A DNA stretch of 62,448 nucleotides from DATLSM01 sp049585815 (GCA_049585815.1 JBAVAR010000149.1:1-62448), one strand, 5' to 3'; counted from the stretch's first letter, positions 8,517 through 17,419 are shown. Program-made: numbers and translations. Notes: generated by a model from the letters alone, not told the origin.

Positions 8517-10154
8517 GTGAACCACGATTTCGATTGGATCGTGGTCGGGTCTGGATTCGGGGGCTCGGTTTCGGCGCTTCGGTTGGCCGAAAAGGGATAC
8601 CGGGTCTGCGTCCTCGAGTGCGGCAAGCGCTTTGGTGATGAGGACTTCCCGAAATCCACCTGGGATCTGCGGCGCTATTTTTGGGCACCGCGGATCGGGA
8701 TGCGCGGCATTTTCCGCCTCACCCCGTTCAAGGACGTCACGGTGGTCAGTGGCTCGGGGGTGGGGGGCGGCAGTCTCGGCTACGCCAACACGCTCTACAT
8801 CCCCCCCTCGCAGTTCTTCGAGGATCCGCAGTGGTCTGACCTGGAGGACTGGGAGTCGACGCTCGCCCCCCACTATGCGACGGCACAGCGAATGCTCGGC
8901 GTCGTCGTCCACGAAAACGACGATCCGGCCGACCAGCTCCTGCGCGAGTTCGGCGATCAGCTGGGGGTCGGCGACACCTACCGCAAGACCCCGATCGGCG
9001 TCTTCCTCGGCGAGCCGGGCAAGACGGTCCCCGATCCCTACTTCGGCGGCGAGGGGCCCGAGCGCACCGGCTGCATGCAGTGCGGGCGCTGCATGGTCGG
9101 CTGCCCCCACGGTGCCAAGAACACTCTTGTCAAGAACTATCTCTGGCTCGCCGAACAGCTCGGCGCCAAGGTGATCCCGAGCCGCACCGTGACCGAGATC
9201 CGCCCGCTCGGCCCCGCCGACGGAAGCGAGGGCTACACCGTGACAAGCGAGCGCCCCGGCATCCTCGGTGGGCGCGGGCGGCGCACGATCACCGCAGGCG
9301 GAGTGATCGTCGCCGCGGGGCCACTTGGCACCAACAAGCTGCTTCAGCGCTGCCGGCTCGGCGGCGCCCTCCCGCGCATCTCAGGGCGGCTGGGGGAGCT
9401 GGTGCGAACCAATAGCGAGGTCATCCTCGCCGTCACCGTCCCCGAGGATTACCCCGATGACCTGACCAAGCGAGTCGCGATCACCTCCAGCATCTATCCG
9501 GACCCCAACACCCACATCGAGACGGTCACCTATGGCAAAGTCGGCGACTCGATCAACACCCTCTACACCCTGCTGGTCGGGGACGGCACCAGGGTGACCC
9601 GGCCCCTGAAGCTAGTGGCGCAGATCCTCCGCCACCCGGGGAGATTCGCGAAGGTGATGTGGCCGCGGGGCTGGTCGCGGCGCACGATCATCGTGCTGGT
9701 CATGCAGACGCTGGACAACGCGATCGCGCTGCGGCCGAAGCTGAAGCGCTCAGGAGATGTGCGGCTGCAGACCGAGCAGGATCCCGAGCGACCCAACCCA
9801 ACCTTCATCCCGGTCGCAAACCAGGCGGCCGAATGGCTGGCCGAGCGCACCGGTGGGATCGCCCAGAGCTCGCTCAACGAGGCACTGATGAACGTGCCGG
9901 CGACCGCGCACATCCTCGGCGGCGCGGTGATCGGCCATGGTCCCGAGGATGGTGTGATCGACTCCCGCCAGCGCGTTTTCGGCTATGAGAATCTGCTCGT
10001 CTGCGATGGTGCGGCGGTCCCGGCCAACGTTGGCGTCAACCCCAGCCTCACGATCACCGCGCTGGCCGAGCACGCGATGAGCCACGTCCCGCCGAAGGAC
10101 GGCGGAGCGCCGCGCGACCTACCGGAGGCCGCGCGGCCCGCAGCGACGGCCTAG
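8517..10154 (+). CDS. GMC oxidoreductase (cholesterol-oxidase-like) with ferredoxin-type cysteine motif
   Basis: The 545-residue flavoprotein has the FAD-binding fold GSGFGGSVSALRLAEKG at residues 11-27, a second glycine-rich segment VSGSGVGGGSLGYAN around 78-91, and a C-terminal H-x-LGG (ATAHILGG) and NPSLTITALAEHAM pair that supply the GMC active-site His and Asn. The sequence C186-x2-C189-x2-C192-x3-C196-P lies between the FAD parts; it has the exact spacing of a 4Fe-4S ferredoxin site and also occurs in ChoD-type relatives. It starts at GTG 8517, 21 bases after the rubredoxin stop. The likely activity is dehydrogenation of a sterol-like or hydrophobic alcohol; the substrate is unknown. 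Confidence 0.88.
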   Translation: MNHDFDWIVVGSGFGGSVSALRLAEKGYRVCVLECGKRFGDEDFPKSTWDLRRYFWAPRIGMRGIFRLTPFKDVTVVSGSGVGGGSLGYANTLYIPPSQFFEDPQWSDLEDWESTLAPHYATAQRMLGVVVHENDDPADQLLREFGDQLGVGDTYRKTPIGVFLGEPGKTVPDPYFGGEGPERTGCMQCGRCMVGCPHGAKNTLVKNYLWLAEQLGAKVIPSRTVTEIRPLGPADGSEGYTVTSERPGILGGRGRRTITAGGVIVAAGPLGTNKLLQRCRLGGALPRISGRLGELVRTNSEVILAVTVPEDYPDDLTKRVAITSSIYPDPNTHIETVTYGKVGDSINTLYTLLVGDGTRVTRPLKLVAQILRHPGRFAKVMWPRGWSRRTIIVLVMQTLDNAIALRPKLKRSGDVRLQTEQDPERPNPTFIPVANQAAEWLAERTGGIAQSSLNEALMNVPATAHILGGAVIGHGPEDGVIDSRQRVFGYENLLVCDGAAVPANVGVNPSLTITALAEHAMSHVPPKDGGAPRDLPEAARPAATA

Positions 10155-10158
10155 AACC

Positions 10159-10764
10159 TCAGCCCGCCTCGGCCAGCCGCTGCCCCACGTAATCCCAGTT
10201 GACGACGTTCCAGAACGCATCGATGTAGTCGGGGCGCCGGTTCTGATACTTGAGGTAGTAGGCGTGCTCCCAGACGTCGCAGCCAAGCAGCGGCACGCTT
10301 CCATCCGAGACGGGCGAGTCCTGATTGGGAGTGGAGATAACGGCGAGCCCGGTCCCGTCGTGCACGAGCCAGGCCCAGCCCGAGCCAAAGCGGGCGATGC
10401 CAGCGTTTTTGAACTCCTCCTTGAAGGAGTCAAGGGAGCCAAACGTCTCGCCGATCGCCGCCGCCAGGTCGCCCTGTGGCTCTCCACCCCCTTCGGGACT
10501 GAGCATCTGCCAAAACAGCGAGTGGTTGTAGTGACCGCCGCCGTTGTTGCGGACCGGCGCCTGCTTGTCGCCCGGCAGGCTGGCGAGGTTGCGCAGCACA
10601 TCCTCAACGTCGCGATCGGCCCACTCGGTCCCCTCAAGGGCGGCGTTGGCTTTGTCGACGTAGGCCTGATGGTGCTTGTCGTGGTGGACGCGCATCGTCG
10701 CCTCATCGATGTGGGGCTCAAGCGCGTCGTAGGCGTAGGGAAGGTCGGGAACCGAAAATGCCAT
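10159..10764 (-). CDS. sodA: Superoxide dismutase, Mn type
   Basis: The 201-residue enzyme dismutates superoxide in the cytoplasm. Metal ligands are H27, H81, D163 and H167 (CDVWEHAYY). Q148 in NQDSP, contributed by the C-terminal domain, together with the GGGHYNH segment, marks the manganese subtype. ATG 10764 has a strong ribosome site, GAGGAG about seven bases upstream; the longer frame beyond it is non-coding. Its stop lies four bases from the end of the convergent GMC gene. Confidence 0.95.
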   Translation of the reverse strand: MAFSVPDLPYAYDALEPHIDEATMRVHHDKHHQAYVDKANAALEGTEWADRDVEDVLRNLASLPGDKQAPVRNNGGGHYNHSLFWQMLSPEGGGEPQGDLAAAIGETFGSLDSFKEEFKNAGIARFGSGWAWLVHDGTGLAVISTPNQDSPVSDGSVPLLGCDVWEHAYYLKYQNRRPDYIDAFWNVVNWDYVGQRLAEAG

Positions 10765-10804
10765 CTGGCGTCTCCTCTGGTCGGATGCGGAAGCTGACCG
10801 GAGC

Positions 10805-11893
10805 CTAGCGAGAGACGAACCGCGCCCGGGGGACGACTTCGGGGTCGCCGTTGGTCCAGGCATTGAACTGGTACCAGGCGGGCTTCGCTTCGCGGCGGGC
10901 GGTCAGCAGCCCCGCCGAACCGCAGAAGACACAGGTGCCGCCATCGGTCCAGGAGAACCACCAGACGCCGCCGATTCGCCAGCGCAGCCGATTTGCCGTG
11001 AGCATCGAGAAAGCCTGGTCCAGCTCTTCGGCCTGTCCGTAGGGCCCCACCTGCCAGCGCGAGGGGCCGTCGCTGGAGCCCCAGCCCATCTCGGTGATGT
11101 AGATCGGCATCGAGGCATCGTGGTTGGCCCGCATGATGCGGCGCAGATCTTCAATCTCCCCGCGCATTTCGCCGGCGTGCGCAACGTAGGGATGGAGCCC
11201 GACTCCCTCGAAGTCCTGCCTCAGCCCCGGGGTGCGGTAGAGCCGTTCGAGGAATTCGCCGGATCCGACGTTGGGAGGGATCTGCAGCGGCCGCCCGAAG
11301 AGGCCGCCGACAATCGCCTGGGAGCCCGGTTCGGCTTCGTGCAGCACCCTCCCCGATAGCCGGATCAGCCGCACGTACCTGGCCGGGTTGGGGTGGTAGG
11401 AGAAGTTGACCAGGTTCTCCTCGTCCCAGATCTCCCAGCGCCGGATCGGCAGGAACGGCAGTTCGGGGTTTTCCTGCCAAAACGACCCTTCGCTGCCATA
11501 GCGCGCGACGGCGGCGCGCAGGAAGGAGGCCCATCCCCACTGCTGCCAGGACGTTTCGACCGGTTCCTGGGTCGATTGGGGGGCCGCCCAGATCGGGGTT
11601 CCGCCGAGGGTGGGAAAGACCCTGATTCCGTGCTCTGCCGCCATCCGCACCTCTGCGTCAAAACCCGACCAGTCGGGTTTGACCAGCAGCGGGCTCTGTG
11701 GCTGAACAGAGCTCCAGCTGAGCGGCAGCCGCACGCTGCGGATCCCGGCCTCTTCCATCAGCACGAAGTCGGTCGCGGTGAGAACGTTCTGGGGCGAGAT
11801 CCCGATGAACCCCCGGGGCGCAAAGGCACCGGCCGTGGCTGGGGAGAATGCCAGCACCGCGAGGACCGCGAAGGGAAGCAGGAGCCTGCGCAT
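10805..11893 (-). CDS. Secreted glycosyl hydrolase of clan GH-A type
   Basis: This 362-residue TIM-barrel protein has an N-terminal signal peptide (MRRLLLPFAVLAVLAF, cleavage probably after TAGA or ATAG, about residue 23). RWEIWDEEN places the general acid/base at E158, and YITEMGW places the nucleophile at E268, the usual clan GH-A arrangement (GH5, GH39 and relatives). Clan A normally has Asn just before the acid/base (WNE); here it is Asp157. The family cannot be fixed by eye, and the polysaccharide or glycoside substrate is unknown. It stands alone between sodA and tRNA-Pro. Confidence 0.75.
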   Translation of the reverse strand: MRRLLLPFAVLAVLAFSPATAGAFAPRGFIGISPQNVLTATDFVLMEEAGIRSVRLPLSWSSVQPQSPLLVKPDWSGFDAEVRMAAEHGIRVFPTLGGTPIWAAPQSTQEPVETSWQQWGWASFLRAAVARYGSEGSFWQENPELPFLPIRRWEIWDEENLVNFSYHPNPARYVRLIRLSGRVLHEAEPGSQAIVGGLFGRPLQIPPNVGSGEFLERLYRTPGLRQDFEGVGLHPYVAHAGEMRGEIEDLRRIMRANHDASMPIYITEMGWGSSDGPSRWQVGPYGQAEELDQAFSMLTANRLRWRIGGVWWFSWTDGGTCVFCGSAGLLTARREAKPAWYQFNAWTNGDPEVVPRARFVSR

Positions 11894-11961
11894 CGGCCCC
11901 TACTCTGAACCAGGCCAGAGCCGAAAGTCGCGGTGGCCTTGCCGCTTGCGATTGTGAGGCA

Positions 11962-12035
11962 TCGGGGCGCCCGGATTTGAACCGGGGACCTCACCGACCC
12001 GAACGGTGCGCGCTACCAGGCTGCGCCACGCCCCG
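11962..12035 (-). tRNA. tRNA-Pro (anticodon CGG)
   Basis: This 74-base cloverleaf has acceptor CGGGGCG pairing with CGCCCCG, D-stem GCGC/GCGC, anticodon stem CACCG/CGGTG around loop TTCGGGT (anticodon CGG), T-stem CCCGG/CCGGG around TTCAAAT, and discriminator A. The CCA end is not encoded. It reads CCG proline codons, which are common in this high-GC genome. Confidence 0.95.
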
Positions 12036-12067
12036 AGAGCGGGCGATTATCCCAGACCGAGGCGCAA

Positions 12068-12793
12068 CTACCGCACGGCGGAGATCGCCGCTTCGATCTG
12101 GGGCAGCGTCGGCCCTTCCTGGAGGGTACGAGAGCCATTGGGGCCGGTGACGATCATCGCCTCCTGGGCGCGGATGCCGAGATCGGTGCCGAGCTTTTCA
12201 TAGCCCGCCAGCTTCCTTGCGATCGACCCCGATGTCCCGCCGTGCGCTTCGAGATCGCGTTCCCACTTGGGCACGTTCATTTCTTCGACGCTGTTGGCGA
12301 TCGAGTCAAAAAACCCCTTGTCGAGGTTCTGCCGTTTCGCTTCTTCCTGATTGCGGAAGAAGAGATACGTGTACTCCCAGCCGTCCCCCTGCTGAGCGGC
12401 GGCCTCGGCGTCAAAGAATCCGACCTCGGTTGGATTTTCGCCGACCGAGTAGTGGCGATAGAGGAGCTTCGCCTCGCCAGAGCGGACGAAGCGTTCGACC
12501 AAGCCCGGCATGACGCTGATGAAGGGTTGGCGGCAAGGTGCGCACTGAAGGTCGTTGAAAACCTGGATCGTGACCGGGGCGCTGGGGGTGCCGAGCCGGT
12601 CGCCGGCCTGCTCGACCCCGCCGAAAATCTCCTGCGCTTCGGAGATTCCGGCAATTTTGATCACCGGCTTTCCCGCCTTCTGCGTCGCGATGTTGACGAT
12701 CGAGTAGCCAAGCGCGAAGAGCCCGACGGCGAGGACGCAGAGGACCCAGAGTCGGCCACGACGTGGGAGCGGTTGGGCTGCTAGCTCAGACAC
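12068..12793 (-). CDS. DsbA-like thioredoxin-fold protein, membrane-anchored
   Basis: The 241-residue protein has one N-terminal membrane helix (about residues 15-35) and an exported thioredoxin-like domain with C84-A-P-C87 at the start of the active-site helix, followed by the helical insertion and APVTIQVFNDLQC core of the DsbA/thioredoxin_4 family. It would catalyse disulfide exchange outside the membrane, like actinobacterial DsbA homologues next to VKOR; no VKOR gene is in view. The stop lies 33 bases from tRNA-Pro. Confidence 0.85.
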   Translation of the reverse strand: MSELAAQPLPRRGRLWVLCVLAVGLFALGYSIVNIATQKAGKPVIKIAGISEAQEIFGGVEQAGDRLGTPSAPVTIQVFNDLQCAPCRQPFISVMPGLVERFVRSGEAKLLYRHYSVGENPTEVGFFDAEAAAQQGDGWEYTYLFFRNQEEAKRQNLDKGFFDSIANSVEEMNVPKWERDLEAHGGTSGSIARKLAGYEKLGTDLGIRAQEAMIVTGPNGSRTLQEGPTLPQIEAAISAVR

Positions 12794-12851
12794 CGAGCCG
12801 CATTATCCCGGTTTGAGGCGGTGCGAAATGCCGCAATATGCGGCTATCCGA

Positions 12852-12880
12852 TTGACACGTCCGCCATCGCGGGTAAATAT
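12852..12880 (+). promoter_or_regulatory. Sigma-70-type promoter for the HTH-fadD unit
   Basis: A perfect -35 TTGACA at 12852-12857 is followed by TAAATA at 12874-12879 (spacer 16) or AAATAT at 12875-12880 (spacer 17), in an AT-rich patch unusual for the region. Transcription would start near 12886 and give a leader of about 30 bases before the GTG at 12917. It is the clearest housekeeping promoter I see in the window. Confidence 0.65.
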
Positions 12881-12916
12881 CTTCCTACTCGATTTCAACT
12901 ACATGGGAGGTCCGCC

Positions 12917-13108
12917 GTGGCCCATCACCTGACGCCCACCGAGCTTGCCGAGGAGCTGCACATGAAACGGCAGGAGGTGATCGGCAAGTGCATGCAGATG
13001 GGTGTCCCGATCTTCCACGGCCGCATAGACCGCACCCTCTTTGAGACCTCGCTGCGGCACCTGCCAGCGGAGCCGCGCCCGCCAACCGCCTCGACCGCGC
13101 TTCACTGA
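12917..13108 (+). CDS. Small HTH-like conserved protein
   Basis: The 63-residue protein reads LTPTELAEELHMKRQEVIGK then MGVPIFHGRIDRTLFETSL, which looks like a helix-turn-helix followed by a short strand, similar in style to the N-terminal module of IF2 or excisionase-like DNA/RNA binders. GTG 12917 is supported by GGAGG six bases upstream and by the promoter at 12852; longer readings have no ribosome site. fadD follows 16 bases later, so it may regulate or simply accompany that gene. I do not recognise a named family. Confidence 0.6.
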   Translation: MAHHLTPTELAEELHMKRQEVIGKCMQMGVPIFHGRIDRTLFETSLRHLPAEPRPPTASTALH

Positions 13109-13124
13109 ATTAGACTTCCCCGCT

Positions 13125-14906
13125 ATGGGGCGGGGAACCAATTCAAAGACGCTCGCCGACCTGCTGCCGCTCGCCGCGCGCCAGTACGGGGAGGCGCCCG
13201 CGATCCGCTACAAGGAGGACGGCGTTTGGGTCAGCCGCAGCTTCGCGCAGGTGCAGGAGACGGTGCGGGCGCTGGCGCTCGGACTGATCGACCTCGGGGT
13301 GCAGCGGGGCGACAAGGTCTCGATTCTGGCCAACACCCGCCCCGAGTGGACCTACTTCGACTTTGGGGCGCTCTCGGCCGGGGCGGTGGTGGTTCCGATC
13401 TACCAGACCAACTCACCCGAGGAGTGCCAGTACGTGCTCGAGAACTCCGATGCCAAGGTGGTCGTCGTCGAGGACGAGGAGCAACTGAAGAAGGTGCGCG
13501 CCATCCGCGAGCGGCTGCCGATGCTCGAGCATGTGGTGCAGATGAGCGGCTCCAGCGAGGACACGATCTCGATCGCTGAGCTTGAAGCGCGGGGCGCGGG
13601 GCGCGAGGTCGCGGAGTGGGAGGCGCGCTGGAGCTCGGTCAGCGCCGAGGATATCTGCACCTTCATCTACACCTCGGGCACCACCGGGCCGCCGAAGGGC
13701 TGCATCATCAGCCACGGCAACTACCGAGCGATGCTCGACATGGTCAACGCGACAAGCGTGGTGCAGCCCGAGGACGTCTCCTACCTCTACCTGCCCCTCG
13801 CCCACTCCTTTGCCCTCTTGATCCAGTTCGGCAGCTTCGACCTCGGCGCCACCCTCGCCTACTGGGAGCGTGACCCGCAGAAGATCCTGCCCAACCTGGC
13901 CGAGCTGAAGCCGACCTACTTCCCCTCCGTACCCCGCATCTTCGAGAAGATCTACACGGCGGCAAGGGGCGGGATGGAGAAGGAGGGCGGCCTGAAGAAG
14001 GCCGTGTTCGATTGGTCGATAAGGGTTGGCGGGAAGATGCGCGAGGCGGAGCGCAGCGGCGGACAGCCCGGGTTTCTCCTGCGCAAGCAGTATGAGTTCG
14101 CCGACAAGCGTGTGCTCTCCAAAATCCGCGGGCTGTTCGGCGGCCGATTGCGGTTGGCGGTCTCCGGCGCGGCGCCGATCAATCCCGAGATCCTGCGCTT
14201 CTTTGACGCTGCCGGGGTCCTCGTGCTCGAGGGTTGGGGGATGACGGAGACCTCGACCGCAGCAACGATCTCAACCCCAGACGACTTCAAGGTCGGCACG
14301 ATTGGCAAACCCTTTCCCGGCTGCGAGGTGAGAATCGCCGATGATGGCGAGATCCTCGTCAAGGGCGCCAATGTCTTCCAGGGCTACTACAAGAACGAGG
14401 AGGCGACACGGGAGACGATCGTCGACGGTTGGCTGCACACCGGCGACATCGGCGAGATCGATCCCGAGGGCTTCATCAAGATAACCGGCCGCAAAAAGGA
14501 CATCATCATCACCGCCGGAGGCAAGAACATCACCCCCGCCAACCTCGAGGCGGAGATCAAGCAGCACCCCCTGGTCTCCCAGTGCGTCGTGGTCGGCGAC
14601 CGGCGACCCTACCTGGTTGCCCTGATCACCCTGGACCCAGAGGAGGTCATCGCCTACGCCCACGAGCACGGCCTCCCCGAGGACCCCGCCGAGCTCGCGG
14701 CGAACCCGGGGATCAAAGCGGCGATCGACGCCCACGTCGAGGAGATAAACCAGAACTTTGCCCGGGTCGAGCAGATCAAGAAGGTCGCGATCCTCCCCGC
14801 CGACCTCTCCCAGGAGAGCGGCGAGCTGACACCGACGCTGAAGGTGAAGCGGGCGGTGGTCGCCGCCAAGCACGAGCCGGAGATCGAGGCGCTCTACGCG
14901 GGATAG
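13125..14906 (+). CDS. Long-chain fatty-acyl-CoA synthetase (FadD15-like)
   Basis: The 593-residue AMP-forming ligase activates fatty acids to acyl-CoA. The P-loop YTSGTTGPPKG is at residues 182-192, followed by GWGMTETS, GWLHTGDIGEID, and the C-terminal hinge/lysine segment ITGRKKDIIITAGGKNI. Length and motif order match the bacterial FadD15/eukaryotic ACSL type. ATG 13125 gives a proper N terminus; the longer frame overlaps the small upstream gene. It ends three bases from the convergent patatin gene, so lipid turnover and activation genes are adjacent. Confidence 0.93.
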   Translation: MGRGTNSKTLADLLPLAARQYGEAPAIRYKEDGVWVSRSFAQVQETVRALALGLIDLGVQRGDKVSILANTRPEWTYFDFGALSAGAVVVPIYQTNSPEECQYVLENSDAKVVVVEDEEQLKKVRAIRERLPMLEHVVQMSGSSEDTISIAELEARGAGREVAEWEARWSSVSAEDICTFIYTSGTTGPPKGCIISHGNYRAMLDMVNATSVVQPEDVSYLYLPLAHSFALLIQFGSFDLGATLAYWERDPQKILPNLAELKPTYFPSVPRIFEKIYTAARGGMEKEGGLKKAVFDWSIRVGGKMREAERSGGQPGFLLRKQYEFADKRVLSKIRGLFGGRLRLAVSGAAPINPEILRFFDAAGVLVLEGWGMTETSTAATISTPDDFKVGTIGKPFPGCEVRIADDGEILVKGANVFQGYYKNEEATRETIVDGWLHTGDIGEIDPEGFIKITGRKKDIIITAGGKNITPANLEAEIKQHPLVSQCVVVGDRRPYLVALITLDPEEVIAYAHEHGLPEDPAELAANPGIKAAIDAHVEEINQNFARVEQIKKVAILPADLSQESGELTPTLKVKRAVVAAKHEPEIEALYAG

Positions 14907-14909
14907 GTC

Positions 14910-16154
14910 CTATGCTTCGCCGGACTGGCGGAGCAGGACTGAGGTGGTCTGCTCGAGCACCCGACGCCAGGCGGAGATCTGCTCCGGCTCCTCCTCAGCG
15001 GCGCGCTCGAGCACGCGACGCACACGGCGCTCGGAGATCTCAAGGCCGTGACGCTCGGCGATCTCCCTGTATCGGTCGTAATCCTGGGCGAGCGTTGCGG
15101 TCACCGATTCAAAGCCGTGGCGTGCGATCTTCAGCCGCCGCGAGTAATCCATTATCGGGGTGCCGAACATCAGCTCGTCGTTGGGCTCGGGCTCGATCAG
15201 GACGATGTCGACGCCGGGGTACTTCTCCTGCCACATCTCGACCGATTGGTGCAGGCGAGCGTGGGCAATCAGCCGGAAGGTCTGGTTGGCGATCGCCGGC
15301 AGGCCCATATCGGAGACCCGCCGCACGCGACTGCCGAAAACCGTCGGGATCGTCTTCTCGAAGTCGTTGACGTAGGGCACCAGCGGGTTGACGACGACGA
15401 TGAACTTGGCACCCTTCTCCACCGCGATGTCCACGTTGGTGGTGGAGCGGATCCCTCCATCGACCATCTGGCGCCCCTTCAGTTCCACCGGCTTGTAGAC
15501 GATCGGCAGTGCGGTCGAGCACTGGATTGCCTTCGAGATCGGCACATCGGACCAGCCCTCCTCACCGAAGACGATCCGCTCGCAGGTATCGAGGTCGGTT
15601 GCCGTCAGGTAGAGCTCGGGGTCGAGCAGGCGAAAGTCGTTGGTGCGGCCACCGTCGCCGAGCACCTCGGCGACGTAGGCGTCGATCCCGGATCCCGAAT
15701 ACAGGCCGGTGGGCAGGGCCTCGGCGAGACCGACCCCGATATCGATCACCGAGAGCTCACCTATCCGCGCCAGCGCTCGCACCAGCTCCAGAGAGCGCAG
15801 CGGAAGCGCCGCCGCCTTGCGCAGAAAACCGAGATAGTTGGGCCTCAGCACCTTGTCGAGATCGAGGTCCTTGAGTTCGGAGGGAACCCGCTCGTTCAGC
15901 ACCTGCATCATCTCGTCGGGGGTGATGCCGTTCGCGAGCATCCCGGCGACGAATGAACCGGCGCTGGTGCCGACATAGATGTCGAAGCTGTTGACCGTAC
16001 TGTTGACCGCGAGCAGGTCGAGGGCGCGGAGGGCGCCGATCTCATATACCCCACCGGTGAATCCTCCGCCGCCGAGGACCAGGGCGGTCTTCGACGGGCG
16101 TTTGCGGGTTCGCCGTCGCCGCGGTTGGGACTCGATGTCCACAACTTTCCCCAT
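14910..16154 (-). CDS. Patatin-like phospholipase/lipid acyl hydrolase
   Basis: The 414-residue protein has the patatin catalytic dyad frame: oxyanion loop GGGGFTGG at about residues 28-35, nucleophile S64 in GTSAG, and Asp in MVDGGIRS. Patatins release fatty acids from lipids with a Ser-Asp dyad. A basic N-terminal stretch (RRRRTRKRPSK) precedes the domain, with no signal peptide, and a long charged helical C-terminus follows the domain. Its position opposite fadD suggests that released acids could be activated by FadD; this is inference. Confidence 0.88.
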   Translation of the reverse strand: MGKVVDIESQPRRRRTRKRPSKTALVLGGGGFTGGVYEIGALRALDLLAVNSTVNSFDIYVGTSAGSFVAGMLANGITPDEMMQVLNERVPSELKDLDLDKVLRPNYLGFLRKAAALPLRSLELVRALARIGELSVIDIGVGLAEALPTGLYSGSGIDAYVAEVLGDGGRTNDFRLLDPELYLTATDLDTCERIVFGEEGWSDVPISKAIQCSTALPIVYKPVELKGRQMVDGGIRSTTNVDIAVEKGAKFIVVVNPLVPYVNDFEKTIPTVFGSRVRRVSDMGLPAIANQTFRLIAHARLHQSVEMWQEKYPGVDIVLIEPEPNDELMFGTPIMDYSRRLKIARHGFESVTATLAQDYDRYREIAERHGLEISERRVRRVLERAAEEEPEQISAWRRVLEQTTSVLLRQSGEA

Positions 16155-16174
16155 GAATGGGGATTATCTCAGGA

Positions 16175-17419
16175 ATGAAGCGCCGCCTCGCACCGCTTCT
16201 CGCCGCCCTCCTCCTAGCTCTGGCACCGGCCGCCGGCGCCGGCGCCGCGCCCGGGCGGCTCTGCCCACTCCTGAAGGGAGATCTCGTGCGCGGTGGAGGT
16301 GCGGCCAGCGGCCTGTTGGTGATCGAATCGCCGAGCGGCAGGGTCATCTGCCAGCGGGCTGCGCAAGCGCAGCGACCGCTGGCCTCAAACATGAAGCTGT
16401 TCACCACCTCGACCGCACTGAGCCGCCTGGGGCCCGACTACCGCATCCCCACCAGGGTCTTCAGCGAAGGCAGGTTGGATTCCAACGGCGTCCTGCACGG
16501 CAGCCTCTACCTGAAAGGCGGCGGTGACCCCACGCTGGGCACGCCGGCCTTCTATGACCGCTTCCTCAACGGGTTGGGCACCAACCTGCTCGCCCTGGAA
16601 CCCCAGATCCGCGCCGCGGGGATCCACGCGGTGACCGGCAGGCTCTACGCGGACGACACCATCTTCGACCGTCTGCGGGGGGTGGCCGGATCGGGCTATG
16701 CGACCAGCCCCTACATCGGTCCCCTCTCGGGCCTTTCCTTTGACTCCGGCTATGCCAGTGCCAGTGCCGCGAGCTTCTCCGAAGAACCGGCGAAGCTCGC
16801 CGCCTCGACCCTGGCGAGGTCACTGCGTGCCGCCGGGATCGCCATCTCACCCCAGGTGGCGCTGCGGGCGACGCCCCCGGGGGCCACACAGGTTGCAATC
16901 GTCCGCTCGCCAACCCTCAACCGCATCATCGATACCACCGACGTCTACTCCGACACCTTTTTTGCCGAGACCCTGATCAAGCTGCTCGGGGCGCGCTTCG
17001 GGGGGGCCGGCAGCACCGCGGCAGGAGCCTCGGTGATCGCCAGATTCGCACGCCAGCAGGGCTCCGGCGTGCACGCGGTCGACGGCTCCGGTCTGAGCCG
17101 CTCCGGTCGCGCATCGCCGAGCCAGGTGGTCGACCTGCTCCAATCGATGCGCAGCACCCCGGTGGGAGAAGACTTCGTCGATGACCTCGCCCTGGCGGGA
17201 CATGAAGGCACCGTCGCCTCGCGCATGCGAGGAACCCCCGCTGACGGGCGCTGTCGAACCAAGACCGGCACCCTGACCGGGGTCAGCAACCTCTCGGGCT
17301 ACTGCTTTAACCACGACGGCAAGACGATGATCTTCTCGATCCTAATGGCCGGAGTCGGCGACCTCGAACTCGCCCACCTCGAGCAGGATCGGATCGCCGG
17401 GGCAATCGCCGGCTACTGA
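16175..17419 (+). CDS. dacB: D-alanyl-D-alanine carboxypeptidase/endopeptidase, PBP4 type (S13)
   Basis: This 414-residue exported penicillin-binding protein trims peptidoglycan cross-links. A basic-hydrophobic signal peptide (MKRRLAPLLAALLLAL) is followed by the nucleophile box S71-N-M-K74, the DGSGLS box near 303-308 and KTG at 363-365. In most PBP4 proteins an Asn follows DGSGLSR within two residues; here the sequence is DGSGLSRSG, so that Asn appears replaced. ATG 16175 starts the signal peptide; an in-frame ATG at 16157 is possible. The stop overlaps the end of convergent ligA by seven bases. Confidence 0.87.
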   Translation: MKRRLAPLLAALLLALAPAAGAGAAPGRLCPLLKGDLVRGGGAASGLLVIESPSGRVICQRAAQAQRPLASNMKLFTTSTALSRLGPDYRIPTRVFSEGRLDSNGVLHGSLYLKGGGDPTLGTPAFYDRFLNGLGTNLLALEPQIRAAGIHAVTGRLYADDTIFDRLRGVAGSGYATSPYIGPLSGLSFDSGYASASAASFSEEPAKLAASTLARSLRAAGIAISPQVALRATPPGATQVAIVRSPTLNRIIDTTDVYSDTFFAETLIKLLGARFGGAGSTAAGASVIARFARQQGSGVHAVDGSGLSRSGRASPSQVVDLLQSMRSTPVGEDFVDDLALAGHEGTVASRMRGTPADGRCRTKTGTLTGVSNLSGYCFNHDGKTMIFSILMAGVGDLELAHLEQDRIAGAIAGY

